Positions 32,842 to 44,600 of a stretch of DNA of 64,000 bases are shown here, in pieces. The notes below the pieces were generated by a model, which worked only from the letters and a program-made list of their open reading frames with translations, was not told where the DNA came from and made no database searches. The stretch's first letter is position 1; each line of letters begins with the position of its first letter. Origin of the DNA: Selaginella moellendorffii (lineage: Eukaryota; Streptophyta; Lycopodiopsida; Selaginellales; Selaginellaceae); the NCBI RefSeq assembly GCF_000143415.4, contig NW_003314268.1, forward strand, positions 2,795,442-2,859,441. The letters run 5' to 3'. A program made the translations under genes and the position numbers.

Positions 32842-34523
32842 AAAGGGTGGCTCATGAGGCCAAGCATGGAGGAGTTCATGCATGATCATAGACTTGTTAA
32901 GTGAAAGGACTTGGCAGTGTTGAGGAACTAAGTTCCTAAGCTGTGATTTGTAGCGTGCTTTAACTATAAGTTGGTGCATTGGCATGGGGAGTCAGGTCAG
33001 GCATCTTGGGTGATGCTTTCTGTAGATGCATATATGGAGGTTAGGTTCGAGTCCCGACCCTCTAGTGCTTGGGTTTGAGTCCCAATTCACTAGGACACAA
33101 TGATAGTTTGAAATATGAGGACACTCATTTTTCGGTAGTCATGGACTCTCAGGAAGGAGACTGGCTTGGGTACACCGCCAAGCGGGGGATGCCCCAGAGT
33201 TGTGATGCAGGGTTAGATTGCTTAGTGTGGCTCGGTATATCTAACTTGAACACTTTGGTGTGAGTGGCACTAAGGGTATGGGGAATGAGATGAGGACACC
33301 CAGTCTCAGTTGCTATGGACCCTTAGCTAGAAAGGCTGGGTTGGGTGCACCGCCAAGTGTGGGGGATGCCCCCAGGGTCATGGTGAACAACTTAGAGATC
33401 TGGAGGATTTAGTACCTATTAGCAAACTTGTTAAGATGCCAAGGTTAGATCACTAGGTGATCTTATAGCTAAAACAAGAACAAGGTCCTTGTGAGGTTAA
33501 GGGATAGGGTTTCTAGTTCAAAGTGTTAATTTGAACTATTGATGATGGTGTGGCTTGGTTAAGGTGACCAAGTGGGAAGAACACCTAAGGGAAATGATCT
33601 GTGACAATGCGATGGCATAGTGAGTCCAAAGAAAGTAGTCTCTATAATAGACCCATAAGAGGGTCACAAAGTTGGGCTAGGGATAGAGCCCATAGTAGAA
33701 AATGTTAAAGAGACGTTGGCAAAGCTAAAGTCTTTGCTATGGAACCGAAAGGATACCTCAAGAATGGAGGTAGCAATCTAATGTTGTTGGGTGCAACAAT
33801 CAAAGATAGGAGCAAAAGACTAGTGGCTAAGAAAAGAGCCATGGGAATCATGGGAAAGAATCCAAAAGGCAAAGTTAGGCCAAGAACACTAATGTGTTGG
33901 GTGCTAACGAATTGTGGGAAAGACAATGTGTTTCCAATGATAGATTCCTAATTGCTCCAATTTAGCGAAAGTGAAAGCTCTAAGAGAAGGTGTGATAAGG
34001 TAGCCAAATGATAAGGCCATAGACAGCCTTAGCACAAATTATGATAACTGGAACTTAGTGCCCGAAGTGGCACGAAATAGAAGAGAGGATGACAGTGCTC
34101 TCAAATAGAGAACTTCTTAGGATGGGGAAGTAAAGTTGCACAATATGTGCAATGCAAGGTGTCGGAAACATTTAGAAAATTGACTTCAAGAAGTCAAAAG
34201 TAAAAATTCCAAAGTGTAAAGGTTATATTGATGGAAACTGAGACTATTTGAGGAGATTGAGATAGAGACGGTGTCTCTAACAAGTTTAACGAGAACTAAA
34301 CCAATAAAAGGAGAAAACCACCACAAGTGGTCTAATTAGTCTTTAAGTTGAAGAAACTATCCTCCTTAGAGGATAGGCAAGGCATGGTGAGCCTTTGGTA
34401 TCAAACCATTGACGAATATTGGTGAAGTGTCAAGAATGGAAAGGGTAATACATGTTGGTATTACTTTATAAAATAGTTTATCATTCGATGAGGACATTAA
34501 ACTTCCTCTATGGGTGGTGGAGT
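32842..34523 (+). mobile_element. Old non-autonomous LTR element, internal region (5'-truncated)
   Basis: This runs parallel to 43941-45698 of the young element, with many transitions and small indels. Shared landmarks are 'aaaaagggtgg', 'gaggagt.catgcatgatca', 'gattcgagtcccgaccctct'-like text, 'accgccaagtgtgggggatg' and 'gggtggtggagt' just before the LTR. No coding capacity is seen. Confidence 0.75.
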
Positions 34524-35060
34524 TGTGAGACACAAAATCCCTAGGCCCCAAAGTGGAGCCAAAAGGGTGCCATGTGGTAGTGGCCGAAGCAAAAGCCAAA
34601 CGAGCGTAACACATTTGGATTAAAAGCTCCAATTTAAAAGGTCGAGAGCAGGAGTGGAACTCCTAACGAATTGCTCGAGGAACAAGCATAAAGTAAGCAA
34701 TAAGTGAGTCTCTAGAAAAAGGACATAAGAGGACTAACACATGACACGTGGAGGAGTCCAAGATGGACTCGAGATGGACCTGAGATGGAGTCCGAAACGG
34801 ACCCGAGATAAAGTCCAAGATGGAGTCCGAGATGGATCTGAGATAGAGTCCAAGATGGACCCGAGATGGAGTCCAAGATAGACCTGAGATGACCCGATAT
34901 AGAGTCTGAGATGGAGTCTGAGATGGACCCAAGTTGGAGTCTGAGATAGACCCGAGATGGAGTCCGAGATGGAGTCGAGATGGAGTCCAAGATGGAGTCC
35001 GAGATGGAGTCCGAGATGGATCCGAGAGGAGTCCGAGATGGAGTCTGAGATGGACCTGAG
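34524..35060 (+). mobile_element. Old non-autonomous element 3' LTR, segment 1 of 3
   Basis: Begins TGTGAGACACAAAATCCCTA like the young LTRs at 39819 and 45699, and runs into the GA-rich minisatellite. It is cut at 35060 by a reverse solo LTR. It resumes at 51675-52174 and again at 53763, ending at 54318. Confidence 0.75.
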
Positions 35061-35607
35061 TGTAAGCGACTAATTTTTCCATTCTACTGTAGTCACTTAA
35101 CCACACCTCTGACCACTTGAAGGAGTCTCACTCACAACCTCCATAAGTCTTATTTTGGACTTGGGCTTGCTAGCCCCGAGAATGGCATCCCTGCCACTTA
35201 ACCTTTGCACTTGGTCCAAGTGCTCCACGTGTCCGATCCCATAACCAACACCCCAAAGTACCACTGACATATCAGCCCATTACACTAAGGCCATGCCCAT
35301 TCACCTTGGTCACATCGGTGGTCTGACACCACCTACATCACAGTTCTATCTCTCAAAGACTGGGCCATCCGTCCATGAGTGATCATCCCAGATCCACTCC
35401 TTAGCATCCTTAGGACGCCCATAGATATAGGGAATAGCCTTCCCCAATATCCCCTTTCTGGTCCCCACCAAGTCCTTTTCTGATCAAGGCCCACAGGTCT
35501 GACCACTAAGTCTCACAGTCCTCTGGGATTTCCTCCTCACATGACTGTATCCTTGGTCTCTACACTATAGGATGGCTCCTATTCCTTTTCACAGTCTGGG
35601 ACCTTGG
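35061..35607 (-). mobile_element. Reverse solo LTR no. 1, left part
   Basis: Starts TGTAAGCGACTAA, the reverse complement of the LTR 3' end (TTAGTCGCTTACA). It is flanked on the left by CTGAG and, after its right part, by CTAAG (51675-51679), a target-site duplication with one change. It is interrupted at 35607/35608 by the chromovirus; the right part is 50563-51674. No internal region remains, as expected after LTR-LTR recombination. Confidence 0.75.
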
Positions 35608-36412
35608 TGTCGCAAATGTGACTTCGGGTATCGAAAGATACTTGTCGACCAGTCCTTACGGGCACTCTTTCCTTATTGCCATGATGGCAGGAGGTCGGTA
35701 CTGCTAGTTCCCTTTATTGGCCCCTCTTGTCCAAGTGTTAGTAAACTGGACTTAGCATCTGTACTTGGCCGGATGAGCATAAGGAAGGAATTCCTAAGTG
35801 TCTATTTAGCCAAGCATATTTGGCCCGGCTTGTTAGTTTTTTTTTTGCTCTGTCTTGCACTGGTTTGGCAAGAACCCTCACGTATTGAGACTAGTCCCTC
35901 AATATCGCCAGATGATAGTTTACCGTGTCTGCCAAACACCCTCGCTATCACGCCCTTTGTGTTGGTCTCATTTCGGTCTCAAATGCTATTTATGGAAAGT
36001 GTCTAGATTAGCTCATTTGGCATATCTACGGAATGTAGAGATCGGCCTGAACACAATGGTGTTCGTCCCATGTCCAAATTCGCAATCTAAGGACATTCCA
36101 TATTTAATAAGTTTCGAGCTTGTCCCAGAGACTAACTCCTGGTACTAAGGGAGGCTTGGGGTGAAAGCCCAAAGCGTGTGTTCCTCAAGGGGGGGTGGGG
36201 GGGTGGCTATGGGGGGTTCCAAATGTATAGTAGGGATAGTGGTTTGAATGCATGTCCGACCACCTGAGACATTAGTTTGGCTTCCGTTAGGCTGTGTCGC
36301 TCCTTGTTCTGCATCCGGCTTGGGTCTAAGCCCAAGCTCCATGCTGCTCTAGTCAGTGGAGTACCCTCCTTCTCGCGTTAGGCCACCGGTATGCCAAAAT
36401 TGTGCCAGATCG
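35608..36412 (+). repeat. Chromovirus 5' LTR, 3' end deleted
   Basis: Aligns with 49634-50431 of the 3' LTR and then stops abruptly. The last about 125 bp of the LTR, the primer-binding site and the gag start are missing, and the sequence passes directly into gag coding DNA at about 36410. Confidence 0.8.
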
Positions 36413-37187
36413 AGAGGAGGAAACTCCTGCTAGAGATGCTGCGGAAGAGGCTGAGGCTGAGTCAGAAGAGGAAGAGCCGGATGCTGCAGCGCTGCAGCGA
36501 ACAGCTCAGGAAGTTGAGATCGAGAATTTGCGAAAGGAGATTTGCAAATTGAAGAAGGAGAACAAGAAGAGGAAGAAAGAGACTGAGGCAGCTAAACCAG
36601 CTAAGCCTAAGCAACTAGACTCCTCTTCGAGTTCTGAGGACGATGAAGTTCTGCAGCCGCCCCCGGTTGCACGAGTTTCAAAGTTCAAGCCCCCGAAACC
36701 ACTCAACTTCAGAGGCATGCGGGACTATCAGGTTTTGGAGGACTGGGTCTACGATATGGAAAACTATTTCATAGCGGCAGACGTAGATGATCGTACGAAA
36801 GTTGCGTGTGCGCAATCCTTTCTCACTGATCATGCCAAAACTTGGTGGCGCCAGGTGTGTGCTGAAAAAGGGCAAACTAGAAGTTGGACCAAGATGCAGT
36901 CTCGTATCCATAAGGAATACTTGCCGGATGATCTTGGTCTGAGACTTCGCGCGGAGCTGCGGCGGTTAAAGCAGCGAGGGGATCTCATGCATTACGTTAA
37001 TGCGTTTGCTCAGAAGCGCATTATGATTGCAAATATGAGTGACGAAGATGCTCGGAGTTATTTCCTGGAGGGTTTAAGTTCACTTTCTCGTAATGAGATT
37101 TTGAAGTTTAAGCCAAAGACGTACCTGAAGTGTAAGGAGGCGGCACAGCAAGTTGCCTTTAGTCACTCGCTCATGGAACAATATTAG
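36410..37187 (+). pseudogene. Chromovirus gag, N-terminally truncated, ends at an internal stop
   Basis: Starts in an acidic, coiled-coil-like segment (Glu/Lys-rich) and continues with a retrotransposon gag domain ('YQVLEDWVYDMENYF', 'KTWWRQVCAEKG', 'SRIHKEYLPDDLG'). There is no ATG near the left end, which is the fusion to the deleted LTR. The frame ends in TAG after 'HSLMEQY', where the duplicate copy has CAG (Gln), a C-to-T change. Confidence 0.8.
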
Positions 37188-37515
37188 CAACCGTAGAAAA
37201 AGGGCAGACTAGAAGTTGGACCAAGATGCGGTCTCGCATCCGTAAGGAATACTTGCCGGATGATCTTGGTCTGAGACTTTGTGCAGAGTTGCGGCGGTTA
37301 AAGCAGCAAGGGGATCTCATGCATTACGTTAATGGGTTTTCTCAGAAGTGCATTATGATTGCAAATATGAGTGACGAAGATGCTTGGAGTTATTTCCTGG
37401 AGGGTTTAAGTTCACTTTCTCGTAATGAGATTTTGAAGTTTAAGCCAAAGACGTACCTGGAGTGTAAGGAGGCGGCGCAGCAAGTTGCCTTTAGTCACTC
37501 GCTCATGGAACAATA
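36864..37515 (+). repeat. Tandem duplication inside gag, period about 332 bp
   Basis: The segment from 'gaaaaagggca.actagaag' to 'tcatggaacaatat.agcaac' occurs twice in tandem (about 36864 and about 37196) with roughly a dozen substitutions. The second copy lies in the open frame 37226-37717. Confidence 0.85.
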
Positions 37516-38305
37516 TCAGCAACCGTATGCTGGTAACTCGGATAAGAATAAAAATTCTGGGAATAAACAAGGTGATCGGAAACAGAGGGTGGAAAGTAGG
37601 TTCTGCCCTGGAGGCTCACAAGCAACGGTTAACAAAGGTGGTGGTGGTTGGAGACCACCACCAGCTTCTTCTGGTCCAAGGCCCTCTGTTCCTCCTCTTG
37701 GTGGGTACAAGCAGTAGCAACTGGCAAAACCTGCTCCTAGCGGAACGAGTAGTGTGGGTCATTGCTTCCATTGTGGAGAGTCGGGATATAGGTCCTCGGA
37801 ATGTCCCAACAAGCATAAGACAAGGTCTCGAGTTAATGTCATGAGGGAAGACGGTGGTGGTGAAGCTGAAGGGGTTGACGAGTTGGTCAATGCAGACTAT
37901 GAGGAAGAAGAGGTGAGTAACTATCGTTGCTTTCCTCAAGCTGATCTGTTGATGTATCTGGTAGGCTTTGTCCGTGGACACCGAATCCGAGTGATGATTG
38001 ACACGGGGCTACGCACAGCGTGATATCCGAAGACTTAGTTAAGTTGTTAGGATTGAATGCTGAGCAAATGTCGCCTATGCACTTCTGGTTTGCGGAAGGT
38101 GGGCAAGTAGCCAGAAAGTTTGTGAATGATGTTCCAATAAAGATATCCAAGTGGAAAGAAAGAGTGGACTTGGTAGTGTTGAAGATACCAGATTTTCATA
38201 TGGTGTTTGGTATGGATTTCTTCAACAAGTATATAAAAGGGATTTATGGTGCTAGACAAAGTCAAATCACATTGAAGTCAGAAGGACGTCTTGATGTATC
38301 CTTCT
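37226..38305 (+). pseudogene. Chromovirus gag C-terminus, zinc knuckle and protease, frame-broken
   Basis: The second gag copy reads to 37717. The nucleocapsid knuckle at about 37757-37810 is C-x2-C-x4-Y-x4-C, with His replaced by Tyr (TAT). The aspartic protease has its DTG site at about 37997, but the next codons are out of frame: one base appears missing in the G run of 'acggggctacgc', so the frame stops seven codons after the catalytic Asp. Protease sequence resumes in the other frame ('ISEDLVKLLGLNAEQM') to 38305, ending 'MVFGMDFF..YI'. It is inactive as it stands. Confidence 0.8.
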
Positions 38306-38307
38306 AG

Positions 38308-39818
38308 TTGCAAAAGCACTCCTCAAAGGATTGGGATGCTAAGTTTTTGACTGCGAGGGCCGCTCAAAAAGCAGCTAAGAAGGGATGTCGGACCTTTTGG
38401 GTTCAAGTGATGGAAGCTGAGGGTATTGGTGACTCAGTTCGAATTGGCGACGGGGTTGATCCTGTACTAAAGAAGATATTGGAGTTGTTGGCATGGAATC
38501 AAGATATCTTTTCGAAGGATTTACCGCCAAGGTTACCACCTAGCCGTGAGGTTGATCATCAGATTGAGGTTATTCCGGGTTCTAAACCACCTACGAAAGC
38601 TCCATATCGGTTGAACATCAAGGAGATGGCTGAACTCAAGAAGCAACTCACAGAGCTTCTTGACAAAGGTCATATCCAACCAAGCAAGTCACCTTATGAA
38701 GCGCCAGTCCTTTTCATTATGAAAAAGGATGGAACCATGAGGATGTGTATTGACTATCGGACACTCAACAAGATCACGGTGAAAAACAGTTATCCTTTGC
38801 CTCGCATTGATGACTTGTTTGACCAACTCTTAAAGGCTAAGTATTTTACGCGACTTGATTTGCGGTCCGGGTATCATCAGATACGGGTGGCGGATCAGGA
38901 TGTGGAGAAGACAGCCTTTAAGACTCGGTACGGATCTTATGAGTTCCTTGTCATGCCGTTCGGGTTATGCAATGCTCCGGCAACGTTCAGCACTATGATG
39001 GATAGAATATTTGGAGATTATCTGGACACATTTGTTGTCCTATATATCGACGATATTCTAGTCTTCAGCAAAACGTTGGAGGATCATTTGAAACACTTGG
39101 ATCTGGTGTTTCAGAAGTTGCGCGAACACAAACTGTATGCTAAGGAAAGTAAATGCGCTTTTGGTCAATTGCATGTAAACTTTCTTGGACATATAGTTGG
39201 TGGTGGCGTGATTGAAGTCAATCCAAAGAAGGTGGAAGCGGTGAAGTCCTGGGAAGTCCCGACCACTGTATCAGATGTTTGTTCTTTTCTCGGTTTGGCG
39301 GGATACTATCGCAAGTTTGTCTGCAATTTTGCAAGAATTGCTCTTCCGTTGACTGAGTTGACGAAGAGTAGTATTCCGTTTCATTGGACACCAGCTTGTC
39401 AGTGTGCTTTTGTACAGTTGAAGGAGATCTTGACTACGGTTCCTGTTCTCAGGATCCCAGATCTTGATAAACCCTTCGAAGTGCATTGTGATGCGTCTGG
39501 CTATGCTATTGGTGCCGTGTTGCAGCAAGATTGTGACAAAGCGGTTGGTGTTACACTAAGGCGACATGGTTGTCCCATTGCATTCTATTCCAAGAAATTG
39601 GATGAGACCCAACGAAGATGGCCAACGCATGAGAAAGAGATGTTTGCTATAGTGTCGGCCCTGGAACACTGGAGACACTACTTGGGTGGACATACCAAGG
39701 TTTTTACGGATAGTAACACACTAAGCTACTTTGCTACACAGCCTAAGCTTACGCCGAAGCAAGCTCATTGGCAAGAGAAGCTTGCTAGATATGATATTGA
39801 AATCATATATAAACCTGG
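38308..39818 (+). pseudogene. Chromovirus reverse transcriptase and RNase H
   Basis: An open frame covers the RT with '[20 protein letters not shown]', '[12 protein letters not shown]', '[12 protein letters not shown]' and the catalytic YIDDIL at about 39040-39060. RNase H follows ('[14 protein letters not shown]', '[20 protein letters not shown]', '[12 protein letters not shown]'). All RT aspartates are present. The frame is cut after 'DIEIIYKPG' by the nested element; the residual open reading past this point is LTR sequence, not protein. Confidence 0.9.
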
Positions 39819-41591
39819 TGTGAGACACAAAATCCCTAGGCCCCAAAGTGGAGCCGGAAGGGCGCCACATGGTAGTGGCCGAAGCGAGAGCCAAACGAGC
39901 GTAACACGTTTGGACCAAAAGCTCCGACTTGAAAAGTCAAGAGCGGGAGTGGAACTCCCAACGAAGTGCTCGAGGAACGAGCATGAAGCGAGCAAACGGC
40001 GAGGCTCCAAAAAAGGACCCAAAAGGACCAACACATGACACGTGGGAGTGTCCGAGATGGAGTCCGAAGTGGAGTCCGAGGTGGACCCGAGTTGGAGTCC
40101 GAAGTGGAGTCCGAGATGGACCCGAGATGGACCCGAAATGGAGTCCAAGATGGAGTCCGAGATGGACCCGAGATGGACCCGAGATGGAGTCCGAGATGGA
40201 GTCCAAGATGGAGTCCGAGATGGACCCGAGATGGAGTCCGAGATGGAGTCCGAGATGGACCCGAGATGGACCCGAAATGGAGTCCGAGATGGAGTCCGAG
40301 ATGGACCCGAAATGGAGTCCGAGATGGAGTCCGAGATGGACCCGAGATGGAGTCCGAGATGGAGTCCGAGATGGACCCGAGATGGACCCGAGATGGAGTC
40401 CGAGATGGAGTCCGAGATGGAGTCCGAGATGGAGTCCGAAGTCGAGACCGAGACCGGGACCGAGACCGAGACCGAGACCGAGATCGGGACCGAGACTGAG
40501 ACCGAGGCCGAGGCCGAGACCGAGCCCGAGCCCGAGTCCGAGTCCGAATCCGAATCCGAGTCCGAGTCCGAGTCCGAGTCCGAGTCCGGAGCCTGAGAGG
40601 GTGAAAGCCCAAAGCGTTCGTCTCCCAGACCCTGGGGGGTTTGGTGAGCTCCAAAAGTATAGTAGGAGGAGGACTGCAGTGGAGCCAGTTTGGCCAGGAA
40701 AGGCCAGTTTGGCCCAGGAAGGCCAGACCCAGTGTTGGGTGATGAGTTGCCCACTGGGAAGTCCAAGACTAGAGTGAACACGGACCGACAAGCGGGGTAG
40801 CTTGGTGAAGTGTTCAAGAGCCGGCTCTAGTTCCCCCGGGAGATCGACTGGCCGATGCTCCCAGTCCAAGTGTGGGTGGCACTACCTACTTGGATACCAG
40901 GCGTGGCTCAACGGAACCTCGCTCTAAGCCCATGGCTAGAGCACCCAAGGGCAGAAGGCGGGGAGAGTACCCAGGTGGCTCGCGTAAGGCCACGGTGTTC
41001 CGAAATGTTGTCCCAAAGGCCCAGACTGTGGAAAGGAAGAGGAGTAGTCCTCTGGGGTAGTGACCAAGGACACAGTCGTGTGGTGAGGAAGTTCTAGAGG
41101 ACCGTGGGACTTAGTGGTCGGGCCTGTGGGCCTCGATCCAGTGGCAGTGTTGGCAAACACGGCCAGAGGCAGAAAGGGACTTAGGGGGGATTGACAGAGG
41201 GACATTGGGGAAGGCTGTTCCCCGTGTCGGTGGGCATCCTAAGGATGCTAAGGAGTGGATCTGAGATGACCACTCACGGATGGTTGGCCCAGTCTTGGAG
41301 AGCCAAGACTGTGATGCAAGTGGTATTGGACTACAGTGTGGCAAAGGTGATTGGGCATGGCCTTAGCGTAACGGGCTGCCATATCGGTGGTACCTTTGAG
41401 TGTCGGTCATGGGATCGGACACGTAGAGCACTTGGACCAGGTGCCAGTGTTGAGTGGCATGGATGCCATTCCTGGGGCTAGCAAGCCCCAAGTCCTGAAT
41501 TGGACTTATGGAGGTTGTGAATGAGACTCCTCCAAGTGGTCAAAGGTGTGGTTAAGTGACTAAAGTAGAATGGAAAATTTAGTCGCTTACA
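39819..41591 (+). repeat. 5' LTR of the young non-autonomous element
   Basis: 1773 bp, starts TGTGAGACAC, ends GTCGCTTACA. It contains the GA-rich 12-nt minisatellite (about 40045-40590), the shared motif 'GTGAAAGCCCAAAGCG' at 40601 and a GC-rich 3' half. Long open frames across it on both strands are a product of the repeat and are not genes. Confidence 0.9.
40045..40590 (+). repeat. Minisatellite of 'gagatggagtcc' / 'gagatggaccc' units, grading to 'gagtcc' / 'gagacc'
   Basis: Units of about 11-12 nt alternate and then pass into 6-nt units ('gaccga', 'gagtcc'). All frames stay open because the unit lacks stop triplets. The same block is in the 3' LTR (about 45925-46465) with fewer units, and reversed in the solo LTRs. 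Confidence 0.9.
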
Positions 41592-41594
41592 ACT

Positions 41595-41606
41595 TGGTAT
41601 CGGAGC
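41595..41606 (+). promoter_or_regulatory. Primer-binding site, initiator tRNA-Met type
   Basis: TGGTATCGGAGC starts three bases after the 5' LTR end. It differs by one base from the usual TGGTATCAGAGC complementary to the 3' end of plant initiator tRNA-Met. Confidence 0.85.
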
Positions 41607-44600
41607 TGTTCCTTAGTCCGACTTTTATTGGTGCTCAAGTATATCACCACTAGTGTTGGCATCGGAAGGTCCGAGGAGTGGGCCTATCCTTGAGGAGTAG
41701 CAAGTCGGGAAGACATTGCTCTCCATTATAGTTCATGTGTGAACTTGTAGACGAGGTGGTGGATAGAAAAAGGCCAATAATGGAACGACTTTGGGATCTT
41801 GGGAACTGTATATGGTTTTCTTCAAAGAGTTGAGGATGTGATCCAGATGAGCGTTTGACTTAGTAAACTGGCTAATGTAGTTGTGGTAAACAACTACAGT
41901 TGGGATCACGGGAAAGATAAAGACTCCAAAGTAATAAAGGAGTCACAAGATTTTCCTCATATAGTTGAGGTTGGTGCTCATGAATGTGAGACCAGAAGTA
42001 ATGACCGTGGGAGGTCAAATACGGAAGAGGACTCAAGTCCTTGAAAAGGTAGTCGGGGCTACCTCTAATAAATGCTGGAACAACCCCAAGAGTTGGGGGG
42101 TGTATTAAGTGGATGAGTTGGTGTTCTCATCACATGGACAAGTAGTCCTAAGGGGCAAAGGTTGCCCCCAGAGAACAAAATCAAGTGTCGGAGTAACACT
42201 TGTGAAAATAGTCCTTTTGAGTAGGATAGGAATGCAAGAAGTGTATTCCAGTGAGCTAGTGCCTCACAAGTAGGACCTTACGGGTCTGTGGATTAACCAA
42301 GTCCAAAACTGCTGGATGACTCAAGTAGAGTCAACGGATGGTCCTAAAAGGACTGATGGAAGCATTTGGACTGAGGTGTGTTGTACCCCACAAAGGATGG
42401 GGGGGGGGGGGATCATAAGATCCAAGGATGAGAACAGAGGGTATCTCATCGATGGCAAAATATGCCATGCTAAAGTTATGAGAAAGGTGTTCCCAGAAGA
42501 AAATAACTTTGACATGAAGTTGTGTGTGACCTCTATGGTGCAGTGCTAACAGATGGTTGGCATGAGAAAGAGCGGTGTTAGTCTTGGCAAAAGACTTAGA
42601 CACGAAGGGGAAATGTCATAGAGGTAGGCTCGTGGAGCCGATGGTGTGGAGACACCAAATGTGCCAAGGTGTGATACCTTGAGGCTATGTTGGTGGGTTC
42701 ATGAGAACCCCTTGCCAAAGGAATCCCAATGGAAATGGGAATAGCATAGCCTAAGCTGCAGAGCATGCAATTGGAGTGTGGTGACCCAGATAATGATGGA
42801 GGTGTGAAAGCACCAAACAATGAGTTGTAGGACTTGACAACTATGAGGCAACTAAGCAAGAGGTGCAATATAACTGGTTAAACGGGTAGAAGGTAGCTAC
42901 CCAAGACTTCTTAATAGCATAGGGAAGTTGGATATACCCTTACGGGGGATAAGTTGCTTGTGTTGCGATATAGTAAGTCAATGTCATAAAAGGAAATACT
43001 CATTGTCAAGAAAGCCATCATTGGGACACCTGGACACTCTAGAACACCAGAAGGTGGTGTTTGATGTTGCGAGGGCAATGGATAAAGCCCAAGGGATTAA
43101 GTCCCTAGCGAATGATGGATAGAAGGTGCTATCCAAATGTCCAAGGTTGCGGAGATAGGAGAGGACTGTCTACCCGAGTTGGACAAAGCCAAGAATGGAA
43201 TTTTGGCAAGGTTAGTGATGGGCATGTAAAGGCCCATAAGCAACAATGTAATCCCAGTGTGTGGGATTATAAGGTGAGCATACCTGGATTGAGGAACCAC
43301 TCCCTGGGCTATTGGGTAGGTTCATCCTTAAGAATACTTGCTAAGGCATGATAGAAAGTGCAAAGCTATCCTCCTGGTCTGGAGGAGAATAACCAAAGGA
43401 AACATATGGGGCTAAAAGGCAAGTAGTATTGGGATGGAACTGAACCATAGAAATCAAAGGGCATAACCAAGGTTGGTTATGCCAGCTGGGAGTGGAGAAT
43501 CAAGTGGGGGCTCGAGGGTGTTGCTGCTAGCAACCGTGATGCCATGGAGAGTCTAAAATATGGAATTGTCCATGTTAGACTATGTGGCATTTGGAAGGCT
43601 TGCAAAAAGGGAGGCCTTAGCAAGCTGAGGGACAGAGTTCCTTCAAGGTTCCCAAAGACGATTCTAGGTAGCTTAGTACCTAGAAAGGCCAAGTGTAAAT
43701 GGTTCATGGAACGCGCGAAATCAGAGTGGCGCAGCAGAAGCGTGGTTTTGAAGCTTGCCATGAGGCAAGGCTATCAAGGTTAGGGAAGTAGTTCCCGAGT
43801 GTTCAAAGAGAGGGCTTTGAATGAAAGTCGATGGTCAAGGACTTTCACGCTTATGCAGGAACCATGTTATAGTGGTCGGAGGACTTGCCAAGCGAGATTG
43901 GCACGTCGGGGGAACAAATACCCTAGTTGAAGGTGATAACTTCAAAAAGGGTGGGCCATGGGGTTGAGCATGGAGGAGTCCATGCATGATCACAGACATG
44001 TCAAGTGAGAGGACTTGGCAGTGTGGAGGAACTAGGTTCCTAAGCTGTGATCTGTAGCGCGCTTTAAAAATAAGTTGGTGCACCGGCGTGGGGAGTCATG
44101 CCAGGCATCTTGTGTGATGCCGTCCGTAGATGCATATACGGAGGTTGGGTTCGAGTCCCGACCCTCTAGTGCTTGGGTTCGAGTCCCAAATCACTAGGGC
44201 GTGGTGATGGTTTGGAATATGAGGACACTCATATTTCGGTGGTCATGGACTCTCAGTGGGGAGACTGGTTTGGGCACACCGCCAAGCGAGGGATGCCTCG
44301 GAGTCGTGATGCACGGTTAGATTGTTTAGTGTGAAAGCTCAGCATATCTAACTTGAACGCTTTGGTGCAAGTGGCACCAAGGTCGTGGTGAGTGAGATAG
44401 GGACACCTAATCTCAGTTGCTATGAACCCTTGGCCGTAAGGGCTGGCTTGGGTGCACCACCAAGTGTGGGGGATGCCCCCAGGGTTATAGTCAACAACTT
44501 GGAGGTCTAGAAGACCAAATACCTCTTGGCAACTCTGTTAAGGTGCCAAGGTGAGATCACTAGGTGATCTTATGGCCAGATAAGGACAAGGTCCTTGGTT

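Noticed and set aside
39765-40869. Long open frames on both strands (up to 350 codons) rich in Arg-Asp, Ser-Asp or Gly-Leu repeats
   Set aside because: They lie in the LTR minisatellite, whose unit lacks stop triplets in every frame. They recur in each LTR copy with changed length, as repeats do.
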